From positions 1,364,001 through 1,428,000 of the forward strand of contig NZ_OZ034761.1 in the NCBI RefSeq assembly GCF_964028355.1: a stretch of DNA of 64,000 nt, given 5' to 3'. Below the pieces are notes generated by a model. It saw only the letters and a list, made by a program, of their open reading frames with translations, did not search any database and had not been told where the DNA came from. The translations under genes were made by a program, and so were the position numbers. The DNA comes from Wolbachia endosymbiont (group B) of Gerris lacustris. Lineage in GTDB: Bacteria > Pseudomonadota > Alphaproteobacteria > Rickettsiales > Anaplasmataceae. This document shows, piece after piece, positions 18,606 to 27,449 of the stretch; the first letter of the stretch is position 1, and each line of letters starts with the position of its first letter.

Positions 18606-19181
18606 TTAATGAACCAAATAAGAAGCATTGCAGAGTTGTTTAACCGTGGAAGGGGAAAGAGAAGTAATAAATTTACACAAAGCGCTCTCAAGCAGAACAA
18701 TTGTATCGTAGATTTTATTGCGCAAAATGTTCTGTTTTATATATAACCAAAACCTCTCAACAGGATTGAGGTCAGGTGAGTATGGTGGTAGGTATATAAT
18801 TTCGATATTTTTAGGTATCTTTAAACTTTTTGACTTATGCCAACTAGCGCAATCCATCACGAGAAAAGCCTTTCGTATTCCTAAATATTGCGACATCTGT
18901 TCAAGGAATATATTTATACAAGCAGTGTTGACGTTTGGTGCAAATAAGCTAAAATTCTCTCCATTTCTGGGATTAACTGCACTATAGAGATAAAAATTTT
19001 CCCTACCTAATTTTACCTTAACCTGTGTCCTACTGCCTTTTTTAAACCACCCATGTCCAACTTTTGAATGTGTACCAAACCGTGATTCATCGAAGAAAAA
19101 TAGCTCTTTTTCAGAATGCATGACAATAGTTTCATTGAGGTTTTTTTTTAAACTCCTCTTGCTTATTTTTATCCTGTCCAC
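18606..19181 (-). CDS. IS630 transposase orfB, copy D
   Basis: Protein identical to copy A. A few silent base differences occur (for example GAAGTAATAAATT near 18660). Confidence 0.85.
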   Translation of the reverse strand: MDRIKISKRSLKKNLNETIVMHSEKELFFFDESRFGTHSKVGHGWFKKGSRTQVKVKLGRENFYLYSAVNPRNGENFSLFAPNVNTACINIFLEQMSQYLGIRKAFLVMDCASWHKSKSLKIPKNIEIIYLPPYSPDLNPVERFWLYIKQNILRNKIYDTIVLLESALCKFITSLSPSTVKQLCNASYLVH

Positions 19182-19611
19182 TATGAACTGGTCTTGGTGT
19201 GATATATGAGAATTTCATTCTTTGCATATTACGATGTATTGTGGATTTGCTGATATTCAAACCAAATCTTTCTTGGATTCTTATTCTCATTTCTCTAATA
19301 GTAATATTGGGGTTTTCCTCTATCCACACCTCAATTTGTTCAAGTTGACTTTGGTTCAATATAGTTTTTCTACGGCGTTGAGGTGGAGAAAATAATTTTT
19401 CTTCTCTTCCAAATTTTATGTGCTTTATCCATGTAGTAATTGCCTTTCTCGAAATGCAACATATTTTTGCTACAGCTGTTATACTGTGCTTTTTTGCTGC
19501 AATTACAGCATTTAGTTTTTTTGCAACATACGCATTATTTCTTACTTTCTTCAGCATCTCTTTTGCTGATTCCACCACTTTTTCATCCAATAATTTTGAT
19601 CTTAATGCCAT
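19132..19611 (-). CDS. IS630 transposase orfA, copy D
   Basis: Protein identical to copy A. Confidence 0.85.
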   Translation of the reverse strand: MALRSKLLDEKVVESAKEMLKKVRNNAYVAKKLNAVIAAKKHSITAVAKICCISRKAITTWIKHIKFGREEKLFSPPQRRRKTILNQSQLEQIEVWIEENPNITIREMRIRIQERFGLNISKSTIHRNMQRMKFSYITPRPVHSGQDKNKQEEFKKKPQ

Positions 19612-19895
19612 CTAAACCTCGCTATTTTACTTACTCCAGTATGGCTTTTTTTCCATTATTGTCTATTCGTTGCTTGTATAGCGGGAATTGGTATAAATTG
19701 AAATTAGACCGCATGACATTCTCCTACATTATTTGTATATGTTTATTTTAGTATAAAATAATTAGCAAAACGTTAACTCTTTAGGACTCTTCTCGATTAA
19801 TATATAAAAAAAATTGTAATAGTTTATACTTAATCTGTCAGATTAAGTTGTGTCTAGTACAACTGACTATGCAAATAAGCTTTGAAATATTTTAA

Positions 19896-20870
19896 TTAGG
19901 GTGTATTTTCGTGTTCATTGCTATGAATGGGTGGCTGCACACTTTCCAGACGGCTATTCACTTCGATTGAATCGCCTAAATTATGTTTTATTTTTAATTT
20001 AAATCCTAACTTCTCGCAGAATTTGTAGAAATATTCTTTAATGATATCAAATAGGTTTCTGTCATCAGTTTTATAATCTCTCAATTTTCGAGGTACAGTA
20101 AGTGACAATTTGCCATCTTGATATACTACATCATCTTTCCCATCTTGAGATTCAAGTGTAAATTCAATTGAACTTTGTATAGTAGCTATAGATGCACCTT
20201 TTGAATTTTCATGTCCCCTTGTCTTGTTAGGGTCTAATACAGATGTAGATATTTTAGATTCAATTTTTGTACAACTTGATTCAGTGCAATTAATATTTAT
20301 TGTTTTCGTGAGAACCCCAGAGAAGAGGCTATAACTTCCTAACGCAGGTATATCAACGTAAAAAGACAAATTACCTTCATAACCAAGTTGGTTACAACTG
20401 GTGATTAACTCTTCCAAAATAGGATCACTTGGAACTTTTGCTTCAGCATATTTGAACATTTCCCTGAAAACTTCTTTTGCAATTGGACGATAATTATTGT
20501 TTTTATCTCCTTTTTTTAGTAATAGATGAGTGTACCCTTCACCTAGATTGTAAAACCTTTCAAACTCCTCTTTATATTGGTCGGTTTTTTTATTGCCAGG
20601 TATCTCTTGCTTTTTATAATGTCTATCCCAAACTTCATCAAAATTATTATTTTGATCGACTCCATCTATCAATGCACCAATTAAATTTTCGTCTAGACTT
20701 TTTCTGTTAATAACAAATCTCATTCTTCGAAAATCGTCATACATCTGCTTTCCAGTGATTGCTAACTCATTATTTTTATCGGCCCTTAACCTGCTAAAAT
20801 CGAACTTTTCTGCCTGAGCTTTGAGTGTAACGACTGGATTTTCATTTTTTTCCTGTATAGAGTTGTTCAT
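19896..20870 (-). CDS. Unknown protein, member 3 of a local paralogous family
   Basis: 324 residues, no signal peptide or membrane segment. The C-terminal two thirds match the two genes at 24241-25048 and 26586-27449. Shared elements are EVFREMFKYAEAKVPSDPIL followed by EELI, a C-x4-C motif (NCTESSCTK), SSIEFTLES, YQDGKLSLTVPRKLRDYK and FCEKLGFKLKIKHNLGD. The N-terminal 110 residues are specific to this member. It lies divergently from recG with about 140 bases between them. I know of no characterised family. A secreted effector is an inference only. Confidence 0.65.
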   Translation of the reverse strand: MNNSIQEKNENPVVTLKAQAEKFDFSRLRADKNNELAITGKQMYDDFRRMRFVINRKSLDENLIGALIDGVDQNNNFDEVWDRHYKKQEIPGNKKTDQYKEEFERFYNLGEGYTHLLLKKGDKNNNYRPIAKEVFREMFKYAEAKVPSDPILEELITSCNQLGYEGNLSFYVDIPALGSYSLFSGVLTKTININCTESSCTKIESKISTSVLDPNKTRGHENSKGASIATIQSSIEFTLESQDGKDDVVYQDGKLSLTVPRKLRDYKTDDRNLFDIIKEYFYKFCEKLGFKLKIKHNLGDSIEVNSRLESVQPPIHSNEHENTP

Positions 20871-21014
20871 TGTTAATACTTTGATATGAATTGCTGATAG
20901 TATAATAATACATAAAAATAGTTAATATGTCAATAATATACTTAACATAGACAGTCATAATAGGGTGACAGGATTTTAGTAAGGCTCTATTATGAATAAA
21001 CGGTTTTACACAGT

Positions 21015-23054
21015 ATGAATGTTGATGAGCAGTCAAGTGTACTGACTTTTCTAAATAGTAAAATTGAGAATATACCAAGGTTTCATTCCGCAATATTGCC
21101 TAAACTTTGCGGTGGAGATAGAGTAATGGACTTGCTGTTTTATAGGCCGCTCAGTTATGTGGATAGAAGTAAATCACTACCTAACGCTCAAGTGGGAGAA
21201 TTTACAACTTTTGTGGCAAAAGTGTATGAGCACCAGCGCCCCACTGTTAGAGGTAGGCCATATAAAATGATCGTTGAAAGTGAAAGTCAGTATTTATTTA
21301 TAGTTTTTTTTAATTACTCAGTTAAATATTTGTATAAATTATTTCCAGTTGGAACAGATATAGTCATCAGTGGTAAACTTAAAAAGTTTGCCGAACATTG
21401 GCAAATTACTCACCCAGATTATATGTTATCTGATATCAATCAATTTAAAGAAATAGCCTGCATAGAGCCAATTTACCAATTATGTCGCGGTATTACTAAC
21501 AAGAGCATTAGAAACATAATAAGTTCTAACTTAAAAGATTTGCCTGATTTGCCAGAGTGGATAGATGAAACATTAATAAAGCAAAAAAAATGGCTGAATT
21601 GGAAAGAAAGTATCATGAGATTACACAGACCGAGCTCACTCGCAGAAGCAGAAGTTTGCAGAGAAAGACTTGCTTATGATGAGCTATTTGCATATCAGCT
21701 GGCGCTAAAACTTGCGAGGGAAAATCATGTGAAAAAGGGGGGAAGAGAATTTATAATATTGAGTAAATACAAAGAGCAGGTCTTAAATGAATTACCGTTC
21801 CAATTAACAAATGATCAAATTCGAGCGATAGATGAAGTCTCAGAAAGACAAAAATCCAGATACCGTATGGTAAGTCTGCTGCAAGGTGACGTTGGTAGTG
21901 GAAAAACCGTGGTTGCACTCTTTGCGATGCTGAATGTGGTAGAAAATAATATGCAGGCAGCTCTAATGGCACCAACCACTATCTTAGCGGAGCAACATTA
22001 TAATTGGATCGAAGAAGCTCTATCTTGCACTGATATAAAAGTTGCTCTGCTCACTGGTAAAACTACGCGCAAGGAAAGAAAGACTATCATGAACGAACTT
22101 GCAAGTGGTATTTTAAATATAGTAATTGGTACTCATGCATTATTTCAAGCTAACGTTACATTTAAAAATTTAGGGCTTGCAGTCATAGACGAACAACAGC
22201 GATTTGGAGTGATGCAGAGGAATCGGTTGGTAGGAAAAGGAGAAAATACCGATATACTTTTTGTTACTGCAACTCCCATTCCAAGAACCTTGCAGCAAGC
22301 TATGTATGGTGATGTTGAATGTTCTATTTTAAGGGAAAAACCAAAATCTAGATTGCCAATAAAAACCGTTATTATGAACGTTAAAAAAGTATCAGATATT
22401 ATTCAAAGACTGAAAGATGCTATAAATAGAGGCGAAAAAGCATATTGGATTTGTCCATATATAGAAGAAAACGAAGAACTCAATATTGCCGCAGCAGAAA
22501 TGCGCTTTCAGGAACTACAAAAGACATTTTTTGATAGAGTTGGAATAATACACGGAAAACTAACTCAAGAGCAGAAAGACCAAGTGATGTTTTCCTTCAA
22601 GAGGAATGAATTTTCTCTGCTTGTTGCAACCACTGTGATAGAAGTTGGTATAGATGTACCAGATGCAACTATTATGATTATAGAGAATGCAGAGCAGTTC
22701 GGGTTATCGCAATTACATCAGCTACGAGGTAGAGTAGGGCGAGGAAACAAGCCATCTTTTTGTGTACTGTTATATGATAATCTCAGTAAAAGTTCGTATT
22801 CAAAGTTAAAGATTATGTGTGAGTCACAAGATGGATTTTATATTGCTGAAAAGGATATGATGCTGAGGGGTAGCGGAGATATTCTAGGCACAAAACAATC
22901 AGGGTGCATGGAATTTAAATTTGCTGATTTATATGAGGACAGAGAGTTGCTCAATCTTGCATATAATAATGCAAAAGGTATAATAGCTAATTTTGAATTA
23001 CTGCTTGATATATTTGAATATAGAAGTAGGCTGCATTTTTCAAAATTTCAGTAA
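21015..23054 (+). CDS. recG: ATP-dependent DNA helicase RecG
   Basis: 679 residues, normal length. RecG reverses stalled forks and processes Holliday junctions. The wedge/OB domain occupies the first 200 residues. Walker A is LLQGDVGSGKTVVALFAML, the DExH box is AVIDEQQRFGVMQRNRL, and motif III is LFVTATPIPRTLQQAMYGD. Motif VI is SQLHQLRGRVGRG. The C-terminal RecG part follows. The start ATG at 21015 lies in a divergent intergenic region shared with the paralog at 19896-20870. Confidence 0.95.
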   Translation: MNVDEQSSVLTFLNSKIENIPRFHSAILPKLCGGDRVMDLLFYRPLSYVDRSKSLPNAQVGEFTTFVAKVYEHQRPTVRGRPYKMIVESESQYLFIVFFNYSVKYLYKLFPVGTDIVISGKLKKFAEHWQITHPDYMLSDINQFKEIACIEPIYQLCRGITNKSIRNIISSNLKDLPDLPEWIDETLIKQKKWLNWKESIMRLHRPSSLAEAEVCRERLAYDELFAYQLALKLARENHVKKGGREFIILSKYKEQVLNELPFQLTNDQIRAIDEVSERQKSRYRMVSLLQGDVGSGKTVVALFAMLNVVENNMQAALMAPTTILAEQHYNWIEEALSCTDIKVALLTGKTTRKERKTIMNELASGILNIVIGTHALFQANVTFKNLGLAVIDEQQRFGVMQRNRLVGKGENTDILFVTATPIPRTLQQAMYGDVECSILREKPKSRLPIKTVIMNVKKVSDIIQRLKDAINRGEKAYWICPYIEENEELNIAAAEMRFQELQKTFFDRVGIIHGKLTQEQKDQVMFSFKRNEFSLLVATTVIEVGIDVPDATIMIIENAEQFGLSQLHQLRGRVGRGNKPSFCVLLYDNLSKSSYSKLKIMCESQDGFYIAEKDMMLRGSGDILGTKQSGCMEFKFADLYEDRELLNLAYNNAKGIIANFELLLDIFEYRSRLHFSKFQ

Positions 23055-23465
23055 TCTTCTGAGCCATAACCTTCATCAATAGAAATTCCTTGACAAACAG
23101 GAGTATTCAACAAACCATACGCGTCAAGTTAAGGAAAAATAAAAGTGAAGAAGAAGTTTTTACCATAAGAATAAATTGTGCAGAGTTAATAGCAGGCCCT
23201 GTAAACAAAATGTTAGCAGGTCAAATTAATCAAGGGCAGGAAGTATAAAAATGGAAAAAAAGCGGTAACTTAGCCTAATGACAATAAATATATATATAGA
23301 AGGTACCGTTTTAAAGAGCACAAAAGGAATACACAGTAAAAGCGAGGAAAAGTTGAGAATATGTATGGAAGCAGTGTGGAGAAGTGGCTGCCAATGATCA
23401 AAAATTTACCACAATTACAGAAGTATACATAAGAGGTTTAAAAGGTGGTGCAAAAAGGGTTTTGA
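23055..23465 (+). other. Gene debris between recG and an IS256 remnant
   Basis: No intact gene. Two short readable pieces lie one behind the other. 23123-23248 ends with NCAELIAGPVNKMLAGQINQ and reads like the C-terminus of a larger protein. 23279-23398 starts MTINIYIEGTVLKSTKG and continues to MEAVWRSGCQ before a stop. The second start resembles small TOPRIM/DUF4276-type proteins that often sit behind an ATPase gene, but this rests on a few residues only. The pieces are cut by the IS256 remnant at 23466. Confidence 0.35.
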
Positions 23466-24155
23466 GGGAGTGTTAAATAAACTGTGTCAAACCGAGAAGT
23501 AAAAATAAAATAGAAACAAAAAATGGAAGTTTGACAATGAGTCAAAAAGTAGCAAACAGAACTACCGGATTGGTAGACTATAAAGAATCTGGTTGGGAGT
23601 GCTAAATGACCTCAAAGAAAGAGGAGTAGATGATAGCTTGCGTTAAAAAGCTTTCCCACAGCTATAAATAGTGTATTTTCCAATGCAGAAATGTATCGTG
23701 CATCAAATAAGGAATTCACTAAAATATGTATCGAGCAAGGATGTGAAAGTTTTCATGAATGATTTGAAAAAAATATATTGTGCTACAAGTAGAGAAATAG
23801 CCGAGACTTGAACTGGAGGAAAAATGGGGAGAAAAATATCCTTTGGTTTTGGCAGAATAATTGGGAAAATCTGTCTAGTTATTTTAAATATTCCGGCCCT
23901 GTGAGAAAATTAATTTATACCACAAATCCTATTGAGGGGTTACATAGACAGATCAGAAAATTTACTAAAACCAAGGGCTCATTTACTAGCTTGTATAAAC
24001 AGGTATATTGTGCTATAAAGAAGGCAGGAGAAAAATCGACTGTGCCTATACATGATTGGGCTTTGACTATGTCTTAACTTGATATCTTTTTTCCTTGTAG
24101 GTTAAAATTGAGTTGAACTAAAAATGCGGCTTGACACAGTTTATTTAACACTCCC
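23466..24155 (+). mobile_element. IS256-family remnant with internal deletion (690 bp)
   Basis: Both ends are present (GGGAGTGTTAAATAAACTG and TTTATTTAACACTCCC) but the transposase is reduced to its start (23537 onward, MSQKVANRTTGLVDYKES) fused to a later part with several frame breaks. The sequence is clearly more diverged than the other copies, related to the fragment at 5017-5534. Its 3' part retains an unbroken version of the C-terminus (SLYKQVYCAIKKAGEK), which shows the one-base deletion in the young copies. Confidence 0.85.
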
Positions 24156-24240
24156 GGCCTTTTGCTTTCAGTAGAAATCATTCTCTCAAGGGATGTATTT
24201 TCTAGCTTTAAAAACGCGAATCTCAATATCTTATCTTGAA

Positions 24241-25048
24241 TTACTTAACCAAGCTTAAATTCTTATCATGGAATGTATTTGCATCTTTTAATACCGTAAG
24301 TGGCTCATCCAAGCTATGTTCCACTTTTGCCTCAAAATTAAATCCTAAATTCTCACAAAATTCTTGAAAACGTTCAGTAGCAATATCAAAAAAATTTCTA
24401 CCACTTGCTTTATAATTTTTTAGCTCTTTTGGAATAGTAAGAGATACTTTACCATCTTCATATGTTATATTTCTACCCTTAGATTTTAACTTAAATTCTA
24501 TTGAACTGTGAAAATTTGGTGTTTTAATATCATTAACAATATCACTGCTACGTACCTTTATACATTCCATGCTAAAATTGAGTTTTAGACAGTTGGAGTC
24601 ACGGCAATCCATACTATAAGTTGCTGTTAGGTCAGAATCTAACATAAGCAAATCAAATGAGGAAAGGACCCTAAATATACGGAAAAACAGAAAATGATTA
24701 TATCCTTCTTGATGATAACTAGTTATCAATTCTTCCATAATAGGGTCATTTGGAACTGTTGCACCAATACGTATAAACATTTCTATAAAAACTACTTTAA
24801 GAAACAAACAATAATTTTTTTCCTTTTTCATTCCCTAAAATGAGATCTTTATGTTTTGAATATAGCTCCTTGACAAGCTCATTGGTTACTTTTTGTTCGT
24901 TAATAGTAAGGTTGTGCGATCTATCAAGGTCAATATATGCTTTGTAACCAGAGTTCCAACCATCTGATTTTATTTGCACTGATTTTAAATCAGCATACTT
25001 GAGCTTTTCTACTTCAGATTTTAATGCATTAACTATTTTTTTTGCCAT
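24241..25048 (-). pseudogene. Unknown protein, member 2 of the paralogous family, frameshifted
   Basis: The start MAKKIVNALKSEVEKLKYAD (ATG ending 25048, behind GAGGGAG) aligns with member 1. The frame breaks in the run around 24800-24830 (AATTTTTTTCCTTTTTC on the plus strand). It continues in the next frame with NYCLFLKVVFIEMF, VPNDPIMEELI, the C-x4-C motif MDCRDSNCLKL, YEDGKVSLTIPKELKNYK and FCENLGFNFEA. A single-base correction restores about 275 codons. The break may be a real mutation, a sequencing error in a homopolymer, or slippage. Confidence 0.65.
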
Positions 25049-25170
25049 ATTACTCCCTCTATCACATAGATTAACATATGATTATCAACTATTCCACTTC
25101 CGTACTTTTTCATTTGCAGATCGCTTTAAAGAACTTTCTATACTAAAAATAGAAAACTCTTTAATAACTG

Positions 25171-26511
25171 TTATACAAGCGATAGCTTTTCCATTGCTAC
25201 CCGACCCACCTTTGCCTCTTCTAATTTGCCACTTACTTGCTGCTTACAATACAAGTCTTCCCTTGCCCATGATAAATCACTACTATCTTTAACATTAACA
25301 TAGTTACCATTCTTCTCTGGAAAAGAAAACAATTTCCATTTATTTTGCTCGCTACTACCCATCAATTCCCCGTCAACTTTACTCAAAGTAGCACAGTGAC
25401 CTGAATTCAAACTTTTACTAGGATCATTAATATGAGCTACCACATCTGCCTCATATAACCCCTTTATTGTAGGATTATCACTGAATTTCGCAAGACATTC
25501 TTCTTGAAGTTTTATTTCACTAAGGTTTCTTATATATTCATGCTTCGTTTCATTTAATTTCTTTATAACATCTTCCATTTTACCATTAGCCTTTTCCAAT
25601 TTAACACATTCAATCCAGTCTCTCACTGAACCATCAAAATTTTTCTTACATATAGTAACTGCTGCATCACCAATTTCTCCTGATTCAATAGCTACTTCCA
25701 GGTTATCAATACTTTCTTTTAATATAAGAGCTCTTTCCAGCTGATTATCAATAATTTTCAAAATAGAAGAATAGAATTCTTTGGATCGAGCTAGCTTTTC
25801 TCTGAAAAATGGCACAAACCTGACTAATTCATCACACATTTCTTTTTGACTTAGTATCTTAGCTTTATACTCAGATAAAATGTCAACTGCTACATCTTGA
25901 TTACTTATTGCAATCAGATCATTATTCAAGCGTGTTTCAATAACTTTCTTTTTAGAAGAATCGTAAGATACTCCAACATACCCCAATAATATATCTTTAG
26001 GAATTGTTATGTTCTTTCCTATATGAACATTAATAGCCGCTAGAGCATCAAAATCTATATATATTGCACTTCCTTGTTTTGCAAACTGCTTGACAAGAGC
26101 AAGAGCAATTAATCTAAGTGTATCTATTTCAACGGCAAAATACATCCTTTCCTTCTCTTCCATATTATACATATCTCTAAAGAAGTCTTTTATACTGATA
26201 TCCCTTCCATCTATCTTCCATCCTTGATCTATTTTGCCCCAATTATATTGGTGTAAATCTATAACATGTACTCCTTTAACTTCCTTAAGTTTATGTTTCA
26301 AGTCATCTATTTGACTTTGCTCAAATCCAGGACCATTAATAACCAAATATATATCCCTCTCTTCTTTATTTATTAATTTATGGTTTTTGATTATATCTAA
26401 GTAATTAAGGTCGCTGTTCTTACCATCAGGTAAAGATGTACCATGTACCCTGGGTACCCACGTTAGTATTATTGGCGCTTTATTTGATAATTTTTTTACA
26501 TCGCCGGTCAT
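25171..26511 (-). CDS. Glycosyltransferase-like protein (TcdA/TcdB-type DXD fold), candidate effector
   Basis: 446 residues. The N-terminal 220 residues look like a GT-A glycosyltransferase of the clostridial-toxin type. They open with PIILTWVPRVHG, then DIYLVINGPGFEQSQ. The core is AVEIDTLRLIALALVKQF followed by GSAIYIDFDALAAI, comparable to the D-x-L-R-x(3)-L...G-x-Y-L-D-x-D of that family; the metal-binding DXD would be DFD. Residues 220-350 are mostly helical and the tail is polar. No signal peptide is seen. It lies between members 1 and 2 of the unknown paralogous family on the same strand (gaps of 74 and 122 bases). Enzyme activity and secretion are inference. Confidence 0.55.
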   Translation of the reverse strand: MTGDVKKLSNKAPIILTWVPRVHGTSLPDGKNSDLNYLDIIKNHKLINKEERDIYLVINGPGFEQSQIDDLKHKLKEVKGVHVIDLHQYNWGKIDQGWKIDGRDISIKDFFRDMYNMEEKERMYFAVEIDTLRLIALALVKQFAKQGSAIYIDFDALAAINVHIGKNITIPKDILLGYVGVSYDSSKKKVIETRLNNDLIAISNQDVAVDILSEYKAKILSQKEMCDELVRFVPFFREKLARSKEFYSSILKIIDNQLERALILKESIDNLEVAIESGEIGDAAVTICKKNFDGSVRDWIECVKLEKANGKMEDVIKKLNETKHEYIRNLSEIKLQEECLAKFSDNPTIKGLYEADVVAHINDPSKSLNSGHCATLSKVDGELMGSSEQNKWKLFSFPEKNGNYVNVKDSSDLSWAREDLYCKQQVSGKLEEAKVGRVAMEKLSLV

Positions 26512-26585
26512 CTCAACACATTTATACTATAATAAGATTTTAGCAAAAAAAAAACTCAACTAAAAGCTCTCGCTTCTGATTGAAT

Positions 26586-27449
26586 TCAGCGTCCTCTGAG
26601 CTCTAAGCCATTGACAGCATATATATCTGGCTCATCTATCACCTTCAGTGGCTTACCAAGGTTGTGCTCTATGTTTATATTACGCTCAGAATTGTACTCT
26701 ATTTTTGTATCAAACTTAAAGCCCAATTTCTCGCAGAGCTTTTTAAAGTATTCAACAAGCTTATTAATAATATCAGTAAGCTTATCGAGCAGACTGTCAT
26801 TACCAGCTTTGTAATTTTCTAACTCTTTGGGGATTTTAAGTAGAATTTTACCATCTTCATATGTCACATTTTCGCCCTTATATTTCAGATTAAATTCTAC
26901 TGAATTGCATAAATCGTGTTCTTTGATACACATTATCCCACCATAACTATCCATGTCCACTATATTTGTATATTTCACACTGAAACTAAGTTTTAGACAA
27001 TTGGGTTCATGACAATCCATATTGTGCTTTATTATTTTATTTTTTGCGTACGATTCTAACGAATTAAGTATTTTATTCGGAATAGAAACAACGAAAAAAA
27101 TATATCCGCCCTGATAATAGTTATTTATCAATTCTTCCATAATATAGTCATTAGGAACTGCTGCACCAACGTGTTCAAACATTTCTGTAAAAACTGCTTT
27201 CAGAAATGGATGATAGTTGTCTCCTATTATAACCAGACTTTCATGCTTTGAGTATAGTTCTCCAATAAACTCACTAGTTACTTTTTGTCCATTAATAGTA
27301 ATATCACCGCATCTATGGAGATCTATATATGTTCCCTTGCCAGAGTAAATTTCATACCAACCCTGTGAGCTTAATCCTTTAGCTACTAAATTAGCATGTT
27401 TGAGCTCTTTTACTTGAGATTTCAATGCATTAACCATTTCTCTTGACAT
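26586..27449 (-). CDS. Unknown protein, member 1 of the paralogous family
   Basis: 287 residues from MSREMVNALKSQVKELKHAN, chosen because it aligns with the start of member 2; an upstream start at 27476 is possible. It carries the shared motifs: AVFTEMFEHVGAAVPNDYIM then EELI, C-x4-C in MDCHEPNCLKL, NSVEFNLKYKG, YEDGKILLKIPKELENYK and LCEKLGFKFDTK. No membrane segment is visible. First gene of the apparent set with the glycosyltransferase-like gene and member 2. Confidence 0.65.
   Translation of the reverse strand: MSREMVNALKSQVKELKHANLVAKGLSSQGWYEIYSGKGTYIDLHRCGDITINGQKVTSEFIGELYSKHESLVIIGDNYHPFLKAVFTEMFEHVGAAVPNDYIMEELINNYYQGGYIFFVVSIPNKILNSLESYAKNKIIKHNMDCHEPNCLKLSFSVKYTNIVDMDSYGGIMCIKEHDLCNSVEFNLKYKGENVTYEDGKILLKIPKELENYKAGNDSLLDKLTDIINKLVEYFKKLCEKLGFKFDTKIEYNSERNINIEHNLGKPLKVIDEPDIYAVNGLELRGR

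Larger units (their letters stand above)
18591..19693 (-). mobile_element. IS630-type element, copy D (1103 bp)
   Basis: Flanked by TAA at 18588-18590 and 19694-19696. Excision of the element with one TAA restores the reading frame of the interrupted gene (NFNL-LDKYG). Confidence 0.92.
17188..19714 (-). pseudogene. Unrecognised amphipathic protein split by IS630 and IS5
   Basis: Removing IS630 copy D and IS5 copy 2, each with one 3-bp duplication, gives one open frame of roughly 190 codons. The ATG at 19714 follows GGAGAATGTC. The rebuilt protein starts MRSNFNLLDKYGYVSDANEL and passes through DQVAKQIVVPL-GTEIISKIVVP. It has alternating hydrophobic/charged helices, a repeated I-V-V-P motif and an acidic C-terminus (SDTYVPNDIDEFAW). 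No signal peptide or known domain is visible. A secreted or phage-derived protein is possible. All breaks are clean IS insertions, so the loss is recent. Confidence 0.6.
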
